Part shown: positions 35,404-43,577 of the stretch, piece after piece | Layout of the letters: the number at the start of each line of letters is the position of its first letter | Numbering within the stretch: position 1 is the stretch's first letter | From: Bacteroides faecalis | Lineage (GTDB): Bacteria > Bacteroidota > Bacteroidia > Bacteroidales > Bacteroidaceae | NCBI RefSeq assembly: GCF_003865075.1 | Contig: NZ_BHWB01000011.1 | Location: 62,001-126,000, forward strand | DNA length: 64,000 bases | Reading direction: 5' to 3' | The notes under the pieces: model-generated | What the model saw: the letters and a program-made list of their open reading frames with translations, nothing else | Database searches by the model: none | What the model was told of the DNA's origin: nothing | Made by a program: the position numbers and the translations under genes

Positions 35404-36429
35404 TCACCCTTTCTTGGTCAGTTTTTTAAATATTTTCTTGTTCTTATCTGTTATATTGTCTACGATCGCTTCATTCATCAACTTTACTCCATTTACATAT
35501 TCTTGTGCTTTCTGAAGGACATTTGCCGGATCTCTTTCTTCAACATATGGAACTACAACATGAAGACCTCTCTGAATTAATTCGATATTCACCTCTGCAC
35601 CGGTTTCCATCGGGTCTCCATCAAAATGTACTACTCCTGGAGTTGCACGACGGATGCAGAGCTTTTTACAGCGAAAAGTTTTGATACGACTATTCTGGTC
35701 AATCGTCTTATTAAATAATTGGAAAGCAAGTGAAGGTACATCCAATACAGTGAAAGGTTCAAGAATTGTCACATCCAACAACCCATCTGTTAATATAGCT
35801 TGCGGAGCGATATATGCATTATTCCCATATTGCGAGGCATTTCCACAGGCAATCAAAAAAGCTTTATATTTAGCTACTCCATTTTCAGTTTCTAATTCAT
35901 AAGTTTCTGGCTGATATTTAAGACTTTCCTGCAGCGTCTTTTCTAAATAAGTCAATAACCCACGTTTTCCAGCATGGGCAAACTTCAGACTTACAAAAGC
36001 ATCAAACCCGACTCCACAAGTACAGAAAAAGTCTGTATTATTAATTTTGCCATAATCTATTACATTCAAACAACCTTCATTTAGTATATCTAATGCTTTT
36101 TTAGGTTCTAATGGTATATGCAGATGTCGTGCCAACCCATTACCAGAACCACATGGAATAATTCCTAAAGCAGTGTCTGTATGGACTAATGAACGAGCTA
36201 TTTCATTAATTGTTCCATCCCCTCCGATGGCTACTACTATATCGGCTTTTTCTTCGGCGGCTTTAGCGGCTATTTGCACTGCATGACCGGCTCTTTTTGT
36301 ATACACTACTTCCCAAGTGTATCTCGTCTTGTCTATTTTCTCATCCAATAAGCTAAGAATTAATTCTTTGCTCTGGGTTCCTGAGATCGGATTAACGACG
36401 AATATTATTTTCTTCATTCTTTCGTTCAT
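35404..36429 (-). CDS. Diacylglycerol/sphingosine-kinase-family lipid kinase
   Basis: Cytoplasmic lipid kinase of the DAGK-catalytic (YegS/BmrU) family, about 341 residues. The nucleotide-binding motifs are clear: FVVNPISGTQSKEL at the N-terminus, GGDGTINEIARSL and the glycine loop GSGNGLARHL. The C-terminal beta-sandwich contains VHFDGDPMETG. The substrate may be diacylglycerol or a sphingoid base. The gene sits divergently next to serine palmitoyltransferase, which makes a sphingolipid link attractive but unproven. The start at 36429 fits a TACTTTTG promoter 26 nt upstream; the ATG at 36417 is an alternative. The longer open frame overlaps the promoter. Confidence 0.87.
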   Translation of the reverse strand: MNERMKKIIFVVNPISGTQSKELILSLLDEKIDKTRYTWEVVYTKRAGHAVQIAAKAAEEKADIVVAIGGDGTINEIARSLVHTDTALGIIPCGSGNGLARHLHIPLEPKKALDILNEGCLNVIDYGKINNTDFFCTCGVGFDAFVSLKFAHAGKRGLLTYLEKTLQESLKYQPETYELETENGVAKYKAFLIACGNASQYGNNAYIAPQAILTDGLLDVTILEPFTVLDVPSLAFQLFNKTIDQNSRIKTFRCKKLCIRRATPGVVHFDGDPMETGAEVNIELIQRGLHVVVPYVEERDPANVLQKAQEYVNGVKLMNEAIVDNITDKNKKIFKKLTKKG

Positions 36430-36454
36430 GCTAATTTTTGTCGATTGTAGACGA

Positions 36455-36462
36455 CAAAAGTA
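36455..36462 (-). promoter_or_regulatory. -7 element (TACTTTTG) for the lipid-kinase gene
   Basis: Exact TAnnTTTG match on the minus strand, leaving a leader of about 18 nt before the ATG at 36429. Confidence 0.55.
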
Positions 36463-36556
36463 ATACAAATATATTAAATTTTAATCTATTGGAGGTTTCT
36501 AATCGCATAAGAGCAACTTTTTTCTCTTAAAAAGAACAGATAAAAACAAAATTTGT

Positions 36557-36564
36557 TATCTTTG
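36557..36564 (+). promoter_or_regulatory. -7 element (TATCTTTG) for serine palmitoyltransferase
   Basis: Exact TAnnTTTG match. The resulting leader of about 75 nt contains a 7-bp hairpin, AGACCAT-N5-ATGGTCT (36603-36621), which is not followed by T and so is not a terminator. Confidence 0.55.
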
Positions 36565-36647
36565 CCCCCTGTTTTAAACACTTGTTAAGAAATAAGGATG
36601 TGAGACCATCGAGAATGGTCTGAGTATTAGCATAATAAATTTAATTC

Positions 36648-37832
36648 ATGGGATTATTACAAGAGAAGTTAGCTAAGTACAACTTGCCGCAACAATTTAT
36701 GGCAAAAGGCGTTTACCCATATTTCCGTGAGATCGAAGGAAAACAGGGAACAGAAGTAGAAATGGGCGGACACAAAGTTTTAATGTTCGGTTCTAATGCT
36801 TACACTGGCCTTACAGGAGATGAAAGAGTAATTGAAGCAGGCATTAATGCCATGCATAAATACGGTTCCGGTTGTGCTGGTTCACGTTTTCTGAATGGCA
36901 CACTCGACCTTCATGTTCAGTTAGAGAAAGAACTCGCAGCTTTCGTTGGTAAAGATGAAGCTCTTTGTTTTTCAACAGGCTTCACTGTCAATTCCGGAGT
37001 CATCTCTTGTTTGACAGACCGTAACGATTATATTATCTGTGATGATCGTGACCATGCATCTATCGTAGATGGTCGTCGTCTCTCTTTTTCACAGCAATTA
37101 AAGTACAAACATAATGACATGGCAGATCTGGAAAAGCAACTTCAAAAGTGTAATCCGGATTCTGTTAAACTGATTGTAGTCGATGGTGTGTTCTCTATGG
37201 AAGGTGATTTGGCAAATTTACCCGAAATAGTACGCTTGAAGCATAAATACAACGCAACAATCATGGTGGACGAAGCTCATGGTTTAGGAGTGTTCGGAAA
37301 GCAAGGACGTGGTGTTTGTGATCATTTCGGTTTGACAGACGAAATAGACCTTATTATGGGTACTTTTAGCAAGTCGTTAGCTTCTATTGGCGGATTCATT
37401 GCTGCTGATGAATCTATTATTAATTGGCTACGTCATAATGCACGTACTTATATTTTCAGTGCATCCAATACTCCAGCTGCTACTGCCGCAGCTTTGGAAG
37501 CTTTGCACATCATCCAGAATGAACCAGAAAGACTTGAGGCTTTGTGGGAAGCAACTAACTATGCACTAAAGCGTTTCCGTGAAGCAGGTTTTGAGATCGG
37601 TGCTACTGAATCTCCTATTATTCCTCTGTATGTACGTGATACGGACAAGACTTTCATGGTAACTAAATTAGCTTTTGATGAAGGAGTATTTATCAATCCG
37701 GTGATTCCACCGGCATGTGCACCACAAGACACATTGGTACGTGTGGCATTAATGGCAACACATACTAAAGAACAAATTGACAGTGCAGTAGAAAAGCTAA
37801 CAAAAGCTTTTAAAACATTGGATATTTTGTAA
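36648..37832 (+). CDS. spt: Serine palmitoyltransferase
   Basis: PLP enzyme of the alpha-oxoamine synthase family that joins serine and a fatty acyl-CoA to give 3-ketosphinganine, the first step of sphingolipid synthesis. At 394 residues it shows GSGCAGSRFLNGT (73-85), the PLP-stacking His136 in DHASIVDG, VDEAHGLG with Asp208 and His211, and the Schiff-base lysine Lys242 in GTFSKSLAS. Close relatives 2-amino-3-ketobutyrate CoA ligase and 8-amino-7-oxononanoate synthase share these motifs. The call to SPT rests on resemblance to the Bacteroides enzyme and on the genus making sphingolipids. It is monocistronic with its own promoter and terminator. Confidence 0.88.
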   Translation: MGLLQEKLAKYNLPQQFMAKGVYPYFREIEGKQGTEVEMGGHKVLMFGSNAYTGLTGDERVIEAGINAMHKYGSGCAGSRFLNGTLDLHVQLEKELAAFVGKDEALCFSTGFTVNSGVISCLTDRNDYIICDDRDHASIVDGRRLSFSQQLKYKHNDMADLEKQLQKCNPDSVKLIVVDGVFSMEGDLANLPEIVRLKHKYNATIMVDEAHGLGVFGKQGRGVCDHFGLTDEIDLIMGTFSKSLASIGGFIAADESIINWLRHNARTYIFSASNTPAATAAALEALHIIQNEPERLEALWEATNYALKRFREAGFEIGATESPIIPLYVRDTDKTFMVTKLAFDEGVFINPVIPPACAPQDTLVRVALMATHTKEQIDSAVEKLTKAFKTLDIL

Positions 37833-37855
37833 CTTATAATTTCTTTAAATAAAAG

Positions 37856-37895
37856 AAGCTACTCTCTTATTCAAAGTTCGAGAGTAGCTTTTTTC
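37856..37895 (+). terminator. Rho-independent terminator after spt
   Basis: A perfect 11-bp stem AAGCTACTCTC / GAGAGTAGCTT with a 13-nt loop, followed by five to six T. Confidence 0.88.
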
Positions 37896-37916
37896 TATCT
37901 AAGCTAAATCTAATTA

Positions 37917-38264
37917 TTATTTTTGTTTTGCATAGTGGAACTCTATTTCCCCATTATCCAAAATTAAAGAGTCAGCATTCAGCGTTATAATTTCCAATGT
38001 ATCAGTAAATTCAATCGTTTGTCCGTTTCCAATACTTTTTCCTGTTAAAATCAGCTGATCACCATTTCGTTTCCAGCTTTCATAAACTAATGTAGCCATA
38101 TTGATAGAGGAAGCATTTCCTCCCTCTTCTATTTTAATACCTTGTACTTGTCCTTCCATACATGGAATCGGTTCTACCCATGCTCCTACTACCGACATTG
38201 AATTACCTCCACATGCAGTTAATATCCCCAAAAGCATAACCACTCCTAAGATTTTCTTTTTCAT
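37917..38264 (-). CDS. Small lipocalin-like lipoprotein
   Basis: A 115-residue exported lipoprotein with lipobox LGILTAC (Cys18). The mature part looks like a small beta-barrel: SVVGAWVEPIP at the start, matching the GxW motif of lipocalin-like domains, then alternating strands (YESWKRNGDQLILTGKSI; LEIITLNADSLIL). Bacteroides genomes hold many such lipocalin-like lipoproteins of unknown ligand. It lies downstream of another small lipoprotein gene on the same strand, 37 nt apart, so the two may be co-transcribed. Confidence 0.78.
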   Translation of the reverse strand: MKKKILGVVMLLGILTACGGNSMSVVGAWVEPIPCMEGQVQGIKIEEGGNASSINMATLVYESWKRNGDQLILTGKSIGNGQTIEFTDTLEIITLNADSLILDNGEIEFHYAKQK

Positions 38265-38301
38265 ACTATATATAATATCTTATTAAGTTATAAAAAATGT
38301 A

Positions 38302-38679
38302 TTATTTACCAGTTTTATTCTCTTTTCCTATTATAACCACTTTTTTAGCAGTAACAATTGTGTTTAATCCCGGTTCTTCTTCCTCTTCTATGTAATTTAC
38401 CTTCACTGTATCTCCCAGTTCGAAGCCACTAACTTCGCTTGGTTCCTGATCCATTGTACTAATAAATATAGTATCTCCTTTTTCTGTGATTAACATGAAA
38501 TTATTCATTGAAGCGTCTTCTATAACACCAGTAATTACTTTTTCATCCTCAGTATGAGCAGTTATACTATCAATAACTTGATCTTCATTATTTGATGTTT
38601 GCCCACTCTTTGGTTGGCAAGAACTAAAATAAACCATAACTATAACTGCCAAAGAAACTATTGCTTTATTCATAAACAT
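38302..38679 (-). CDS. Small acidic lipoprotein
   Basis: Hypothetical lipoprotein of about 125 residues. The signal MNKAIVSLAVIVMVYFSSC gives a lipobox cysteine. The mature part starts with a polar, disordered linker. It then has a compact OB-like strand pattern (KVITGVIEDASMNNFMLITE; GDTIFISTMD; GDTVKVNYIEEEEE). A longer frame up to 38769 crosses the TATCTTTG promoter element at 38692-38699 and is not used. Starts at 38679 and 38673 are both possible. The function is unknown. Confidence 0.72.
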   Translation of the reverse strand: MFMNKAIVSLAVIVMVYFSSCQPKSGQTSNNEDQVIDSITAHTEDEKVITGVIEDASMNNFMLITEKGDTIFISTMDQEPSEVSGFELGDTVKVNYIEEEEEPGLNTIVTAKKVVIIGKENKTGK

Positions 38680-38691
38680 ACATTTAAAGAA

Positions 38692-38699
38692 CAAAGATA
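38692..38699 (-). promoter_or_regulatory. -7 element (TATCTTTG) for the small lipoprotein genes
   Basis: Exact TAnnTTTG match on the minus strand, 13 nt before the ATG at 38679 (19 nt before the one at 38673), which favours the later start. Confidence 0.5.
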
Positions 38700-38771
38700 A
38701 TTTTTTCCGTCTGTCTTTTCCTATAAAAGAATAAAAAATTATTTCTTTTTTATGAAGATATATTTTCAAGT

Positions 38772-39695
38772 TTATAAATCGATAATTTTATTATATTCTT
38801 TATTATTGTACATTTCACGAAATACAGTAGGAGTATATCCTACATGTTTTTTAAATAGAGTAGAAAAATAAAGAGAATCTTCATAGTTTAAATGAAAAGC
38901 AACTTCTTTGACACTCATATCTGTATTCATAAGTAATTTTCGTGCTTTTTGCAATTTGAGTTCTATAATATATTGTGTCGGGGAAATATCAGTATATTCT
39001 TTAAATACTTTACGAAACAATGAATAACTCATATGAATTTGCTTAGCAACCTGTTGAGGAGTAATATTGGTAAGATAGTTCTCTCTTAACAAAGAACGTG
39101 CCTGTTCTATTAATTGTACATTTCTATTTCTGGTAAAGCTTTTATTTATATCCTGATATAATGACAAAGTAAAAATCATATTAGCCAATCCTGCAAGAAC
39201 TTGCTGATAACCAGGCATCTCTTGTACAGCTATTTCTTGTGCCCTATGATAATACTCGATAATCTCTTCACAATAACCAATTTTAAAAACTCTTTGCGAA
39301 GAACTTACAAATCCGTTAAGAAAACGATTTTCAATGATATTCCCACGCATACCAATCCAGTATTCACACCATCCGGTTTTATGGTCAGGAAAGTAGCTAT
39401 GCCATGTATAAGGAGGAATAATCAACATATCTCCTGCTTTGAATTCAATAGGAACATTGGGCCGAAAAAAACAAAGACCTTGCCCACGTGAGAGATAAAT
39501 AAACTGATAATTATCTAATATACGTCCTTTATCTGGCCGAAAATAATATTCTTTCGGGTGTCCCTTTGTAGATGGATAATTTTCATACCCAGGTGAAATC
39601 TCTGCACTACCGACATTATCTACTGTAATTCCCCATAATGTATCCTTCTTACTACTAACAAGATATTTGAAATTATTGTCATCTTTCATTGTCAT
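38772..39695 (-). CDS. AraC-family transcriptional regulator with cupin sensor
   Basis: A 307-residue activator. The N-terminal half is an AraC-binding-type cupin (FIYLSRGQGLCFFRPN; GDMLIIPPYTWHSYFPD near residue 95). The C-terminal 100 residues hold two HTH motifs: TPQQVAKQIHMSYSLFRKVF and SVKEVAFHLNYEDSLYFSTLF, followed by VGYTPTVFREMY. It probably senses a small molecule such as a sugar and activates a nearby operon. The glycosidase operon on the same strand would have been its upstream neighbour before the element at about 39890 inserted, so it may regulate that locus. The next in-frame ATG (39689) is an alternative start. Confidence 0.88.
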   Translation of the reverse strand: MTMKDDNNFKYLVSSKKDTLWGITVDNVGSAEISPGYENYPSTKGHPKEYYFRPDKGRILDNYQFIYLSRGQGLCFFRPNVPIEFKAGDMLIIPPYTWHSYFPDHKTGWCEYWIGMRGNIIENRFLNGFVSSSQRVFKIGYCEEIIEYYHRAQEIAVQEMPGYQQVLAGLANMIFTLSLYQDINKSFTRNRNVQLIEQARSLLRENYLTNITPQQVAKQIHMSYSLFRKVFKEYTDISPTQYIIELKLQKARKLLMNTDMSVKEVAFHLNYEDSLYFSTLFKKHVGYTPTVFREMYNNKEYNKIIDL

Positions 39696-40117
39696 ATATT
39701 TAAGGTGTTATGTGTTAATTATTTCATGCTGTAACATCATTGTTGGTGATGTTTCTATTTGTATTTAGAATCTCAAAACAACCAAAAATAACCAGAAATA
39801 TTCAAGCGTAAGTCTTTATCTATCAGAATATTCTAAAAATTAACACTTTTCGGCTGCTTTTTGATGCTTCCCAAATTTCCACATATTTTTGAGACGTATT
39901 TCTGACGTGGAGAATTTGCGGAGCTTGTTTTTTGCCACATCGTGCGGACAGTTGACAAGGGTTTACAACCGTTTACGATGAGCGACAACAACCGCCCTGA
40001 TATGCAGCAATAGTAACATTGTGCAGAAAGGCGACAACGGTTGACCTCCGTTTACATCCGTTCACCATTTCAGAGATATACGATTGAAGGAATGAACCAG
40101 TAAACGATAAAAGCAGC
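39696..40117. other. AraC upstream region and left end of the element
   Basis: About 420 nt without a gene. The first roughly 190 nt are AT-rich chromosome and hold no clear promoter. From about 39890 composition changes. Then come a variant of the CGTGGAG motif (39906-39936) and two triplets of decamer repeats (39951-40069). Confidence 0.55.
39951..40069. repeat. Two triplets of 10-bp repeats (GTTKAC-N4), possible integrase arm sites
   Basis: GTTGACAAGG, GTTTACAACC and GTTTACGATG are contiguous at 39951-39980. GTTGACCTCC, GTTTACATCC and GTTCACCATT are contiguous at 40040-40069. The 10-bp period places each copy on the same face of the helix. Near the element end this resembles arm-type sites for an integrase or excisionase; iterons are the alternative. 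Confidence 0.6.
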
Positions 40118-41059
40118 ATGAAAACAACCAGAAAATGCAATTTTTGCAGCAAGTCATTTGTAACCCGGAGCGGGGTACAGAAATATTGCAGCGAGGCTTG
40201 TCAGGCGGAAGCCAAACGAGCTAGAACGGAACAGAAGAACAACCTCTTCAAAGCTGTCCGCCCCTTGATGGAGATACAGCATCAGGAGTATCTCACCTTT
40301 TCCAAAGCAGCAGTACTCATGGGCTGTTCCCGACAGTACATCTATAAACTCGTAGCCCTCGGCAAACTGAAAGCCTCACGTATCAGCAACCGCATGGCGT
40401 TTATCCGCAAGACAGACATCGAGCGGATGCTGGAGGGCAATCCCTACCACCGTGTCCTGCCCGGCAGTACTTCCACTCCGAGAAAGTCCGCTTCATCTTC
40501 CCCGCTTGCCAAAAAAGAAAAAAGGGAAAAGGAAACCTATGAAGTGCTGGACTTCTATTCTGGCGAGGAGGTGATGTCGCTCTTCAAGGTCAGGCAGTCG
40601 TGGCTCTATACCACAGCCAAGCGCAACCGCATTCCCATCTGCCGCATCGCAGGGAAAAACTATTACAGCAAGAAACACGTTGACGAGTTCTTCGGTATGG
40701 CTATAGATACAAGCAATATCACCGATTGGCTCCTGATTGAAGAAGCGGAAGAACTGTTCGGCATGAAACCCTCCGCACTCCGGGCATACGCCTACCGCCA
40801 CAAGATACCGACCAAAAGAGAATACGGGCGCACCTATTACTCCAAATCCCATCTGGACGAACTCCGCAGGACAGACCTCGTGAACGATGAACGCTACTAC
40901 ACCGTGGAGCAAGTCCGGCAGATTTACGGGCTTTCCTCCGCCAACATCAGCCATATCGTCAAGGTGAAGCACATCGAAAAGATAAAAGTAGGCGTGAAAA
41001 ACCTGCTTTTACGCTCCGATGTGGAGCGTGTCATGGCTGAAAGGGAGAAACAACCGTGA
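40118..41059 (+). CDS. Zinc-finger protein with four tandem HTH_17 (excisionase-like) modules
   Basis: A DNA-binding protein of 313 residues. The N-terminus has a four-cysteine motif (Cys7, Cys10, Cys24, Cys28) of the kind seen in small zinc-ribbon or knuckle proteins. Four winged-HTH modules of the MerR/excisionase type (HTH_17) follow at about 58-104, 146-191, 203-249 and 259-306. Each has an HTH followed by a wing with Tyr-Ser or Arg-Lys, for example SRQYIYKLVALGKLKASRI and KPSALRAYAYRHKIPTKRE. Proteins with one or two such modules are common in Bacteroides mobile elements. Four in one chain would allow cooperative binding to repeated sites such as the decamers just upstream. Its role in excision or regulation is inferred. 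Confidence 0.8.
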   Translation: MKTTRKCNFCSKSFVTRSGVQKYCSEACQAEAKRARTEQKNNLFKAVRPLMEIQHQEYLTFSKAAVLMGCSRQYIYKLVALGKLKASRISNRMAFIRKTDIERMLEGNPYHRVLPGSTSTPRKSASSSPLAKKEKREKETYEVLDFYSGEEVMSLFKVRQSWLYTTAKRNRIPICRIAGKNYYSKKHVDEFFGMAIDTSNITDWLLIEEAEELFGMKPSALRAYAYRHKIPTKREYGRTYYSKSHLDELRRTDLVNDERYYTVEQVRQIYGLSSANISHIVKVKHIEKIKVGVKNLLLRSDVERVMAEREKQP

Positions 41060-41098
41060 GCAACCGACATTGCCGGAAAATTATTTCAAAATGATTGT

Positions 41099-41137
41099 CG
41101 TGGAGGTATTCACGGTTGTTTCACGTTGTTCCTTTGC
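41099..41137 (+). promoter_or_regulatory. Repeated motif upstream of the integrase gene
   Basis: CGTGGAGGTATTCACGG (41099-41115) followed after 15 nt by CCTTTGC (41131-41137). The same arrangement with identical spacing occurs before the HTH gene at 43578. The first part is an imperfect palindrome (CGTG ... CACG). Confidence 0.55.
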
Positions 41138-41190
41138 CACCGTAAACACGGGAACACCCCCGAAAATGTACAACTTAAAACATCATCAAT

Positions 41191-42309
41191 ATGAGCAAAT
41201 GCAAGACAGTTACCTTGCGCAAGCGCAAGATTAAGAACGGAACACAGTATTCGCTGTGTCTGGACTATTATCCCGGCTACCGTGACAACACCACCATGAA
41301 GGTGATTACACGTGAAGCTCTTGGGATTTACATCTTCGCCAAACCTGCCAACCAGCAGGAGCGTGATTTCAACGCACGCATGATGAAAAAAGCGGAGATA
41401 CTGCGTAATAGGCGTTATGAAGCCATCTTCAACGAGAACAACGGCTTCTTTGACAAAGCCAAGATGAAAGGCGATTTCCTCGCCTACTTCAAGGGGTTGG
41501 CAGACAGGAAGAATATCAAGTGGCAGCACGTCTATAAACATTTCGAGCGGTTCGTGAACGGCAAATGCACCTTTGAGGAGGTGGACGTGGATTTGTGCCG
41601 CAAGTTCATGGAATATCTGCTTAACGCCCCACAATCCATACACACCAGCCAAAAGCTGCATATCAATTCTGCGGCGGGCTACTGGTCGGCTTTCCGTGCG
41701 GTACTTCACACCGCCTACCGGGACAGGAAGATAAAGGAGAACCCAAACGGATTCTTAGACCGCATCGAGTGCATTCCCACCATGAGGGAACATCTGAGCC
41801 AAGAGGAACTGATACGGCTTGCCGAAACGCCTTGTGAGGAAGAGGTATTGAAAAGGGCGTTCCTTTTCGGTTGTCTGACCGGACTAAGAAAGAGCGACAT
41901 CAGGCAGCTCACTTGGCAGCAGATACAGCCGTACACCAACGGCAAGATGTTCGTGACCACCCGTATGCAGAAGACCAAACAGATTGTACACAACCCCATC
42001 AGCGATGAAGCCTACGGACTGCTTGGGGAACGGCACGAGGGACTTATCTTTGACGGTTTCAAGGACAAGATGCTGCAAGGACCACTCAAACGCTGGCTCT
42101 TGGCGGCAGGCATAACCAAGAAGATAACCTTTCACTGCACCCGGCATTCATTCGGAAGCCTGCACGTGGAAATGGGTACGGACATGGCTGTCATCCAAGC
42201 CTATCTGGGACACAAGAACATTACCACCACGCAGATTTATTCCAAGATGGCGGCACAGCAGATGTGCGAGGTCGTGGACAAGATAACCCTGAAACGCAAG
42301 GAAGCGTAA
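41191..42309 (+). CDS. Tyrosine recombinase (integrase)
   Basis: Catalyses site-specific integration and excision of the element. It has 372 residues: a SAM-like N-terminal arm-binding part, a core-binding helical domain (about 92-190) and a C-terminal catalytic domain. All catalytic residues are visible: Arg233 in TGLRKSD, the beta-strand Lys near 261-263, His315 and Arg318 in FHCTRHS, His341 in YLGHKN, and the nucleophile Tyr350 in TTTQIYSK. The ATG at 41191 follows the motif at 41099-41137 by about 50 nt. The family matches integrases of Bacteroides mobilizable and conjugative transposons. Target specificity cannot be read from the protein. Confidence 0.95.
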   Translation: MSKCKTVTLRKRKIKNGTQYSLCLDYYPGYRDNTTMKVITREALGIYIFAKPANQQERDFNARMMKKAEILRNRRYEAIFNENNGFFDKAKMKGDFLAYFKGLADRKNIKWQHVYKHFERFVNGKCTFEEVDVDLCRKFMEYLLNAPQSIHTSQKLHINSAAGYWSAFRAVLHTAYRDRKIKENPNGFLDRIECIPTMREHLSQEELIRLAETPCEEEVLKRAFLFGCLTGLRKSDIRQLTWQQIQPYTNGKMFVTTRMQKTKQIVHNPISDEAYGLLGERHEGLIFDGFKDKMLQGPLKRWLLAAGITKKITFHCTRHSFGSLHVEMGTDMAVIQAYLGHKNITTTQIYSKMAAQQMCEVVDKITLKRKEA

Positions 42310-42337
42310 GGCGGTTCAAAATCCATGATATTCAGAG

Positions 42338-42379
42338 GGAGCGGTTATTGTTTGGAGCTTTAACCGTTCCTTTTATTTT
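42338..42379 (+). terminator. Terminator after the integrase gene
   Basis: GGAGCGGTTA pairs with TAACCGTTCC (one G-U pair) around a 13-nt loop, followed by a T-rich run. It starts 28 nt after the integrase stop. Confidence 0.75.
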
Positions 42380-42537
42380 GGTTGGTACTTAAAGTATGAT
42401 AATTGAGTATGATTCCGGACATTTGGTGAAAAACATTGAAAAAGAAACCACTGACAAAGGATAATGAGTAATAATTGAAAGAAGACTATTAAATTTGCGA
42501 AAACAGTAACAAGTAACAACCGAATAAGACAAAGAAT

Positions 42538-43368
42538 ATGGAACCGTCCGTAAAAGACAAACATATCATTTTAGGATTTGTCGGCTTTGCCATCCTCCTA
42601 ATATCTTCCATAGCGACACTGATTGTCGCTGAGAAATTCAACCAAGACACCTTTGTAAGGCTGATAGTCTTTGTGTGCAGCAACCTGTTGGGGTGGCTGC
42701 TCTACTTCTCCTTCCAGACAGTCATTTTCGATACATACGAAATCTACAGAATCAAGTTCGGCAGGAAAAAGACACCTGCCGAAATCACAGAAATTCAGGA
42801 AGACCAGTCCCAAGATGCACACAAGCCTGTAATATCGGCATCAATGCCAACAGGTGGAGAAGCGACCCCGGATATAAAACCGACAGAGATTGCCATATCC
42901 CCGGAGCTTCACGAGAAGAACCGTGCCGATTACGAGGACAGGGAGCAGCGGGAAAATGAGGAGCGCATCGCTATGGTCATGGAATACATCCATTTCATCA
43001 TGCCCCGTATTGCTGACAAGGAGACCGTGAACCACATCTGTGCCGAGGTCAACAACTGGATGCGGCTCCACAGTTACAAGCCCAAGCCGATAAAAGGGCG
43101 GCTGACCAAAGATATTTCAAACATTCCGCTCCGCCATTTCGTGTGGAATATCTCCGAGCGTTTCATGTACAAGAAATACTACACGGGGGATAACCGTGCC
43201 CGCTTCATCAGCACCCTTTTCCCACGGGAGTTTGCCGATACGGACATAGCTACCATCAAGAACTTCAAGGTAGAGCCGTTAAAGACACTGATTCCCATTG
43301 ACGAGCCTGAAAACGGCAGACTGGATTTCCATTATCCTGCGGATTATGTGCAGGAGAAGCGGATTTAA
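42538..43368 (+). CDS. Hypothetical two-helix membrane protein of the element
   Basis: A 276-residue protein of unknown function. The first 65 residues hold two membrane segments (HIILGFVGFAILLISSIATL and IVFVCSNLLGWLLYFSFQTV). A polar linker with many Glu and Pro comes next. A soluble C-terminal domain (about 135-276) contains PRIADKETVNHICAEVNNW and LRHFVWNISERFMYKKY. It is placed between integrase and excisionase-like genes, a slot filled by unrelated hypothetical genes in similar elements. A mobilization or entry-exclusion role is possible but unsupported. Confidence 0.7.
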   Translation: MEPSVKDKHIILGFVGFAILLISSIATLIVAEKFNQDTFVRLIVFVCSNLLGWLLYFSFQTVIFDTYEIYRIKFGRKKTPAEITEIQEDQSQDAHKPVISASMPTGGEATPDIKPTEIAISPELHEKNRADYEDREQRENEERIAMVMEYIHFIMPRIADKETVNHICAEVNNWMRLHSYKPKPIKGRLTKDISNIPLRHFVWNISERFMYKKYYTGDNRARFISTLFPREFADTDIATIKNFKVEPLKTLIPIDEPENGRLDFHYPADYVQEKRI

Positions 43369-43432
43369 GCCTGTTTTAGAGTAATCACGATAATAACGAC
43401 AAACAGCCAAAACTCATAATCCTCTGTTATAC

Positions 43433-43493
43433 AATAATTCCCGAATAACTTTACCCGTCATTTGCGGTTGGGCATCGTTATTCGGGAATTATT
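43433..43493. terminator. Perfect 17-bp inverted repeat before the HTH gene
   Basis: AATAATTCCCGAATAAC (43433-43449) and its exact reverse complement (43477-43493) enclose a 27-nt loop. Only a short T run (TTTT) flanks it, so it may be a terminator for the preceding gene or a protein-binding site. Confidence 0.5.
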
Positions 43494-43507
43494 TTGCAAT
43501 GACCTTT

Positions 43508-43546
43508 CGTGGAGATATTCACGGCTGTATCATTCCAGTCCTTTGC
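43508..43546 (+). promoter_or_regulatory. Repeated motif upstream of the excisionase-like gene
   Basis: CGTGGAGATATTCACGG (43508-43524) with CCTTTGC at 43540-43546, the same layout and spacing as at 41099-41137. Confidence 0.55.
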
Positions 43547-43577
43547 GCCAAGCCTTACAAAAGAGGCGAGTACGCAA

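Noticed and set aside
41110..41709. 199-codon minus-strand frame across the integrase
   Set aside because: Shadow of the integrase reading frame; the integrase has all catalytic residues.
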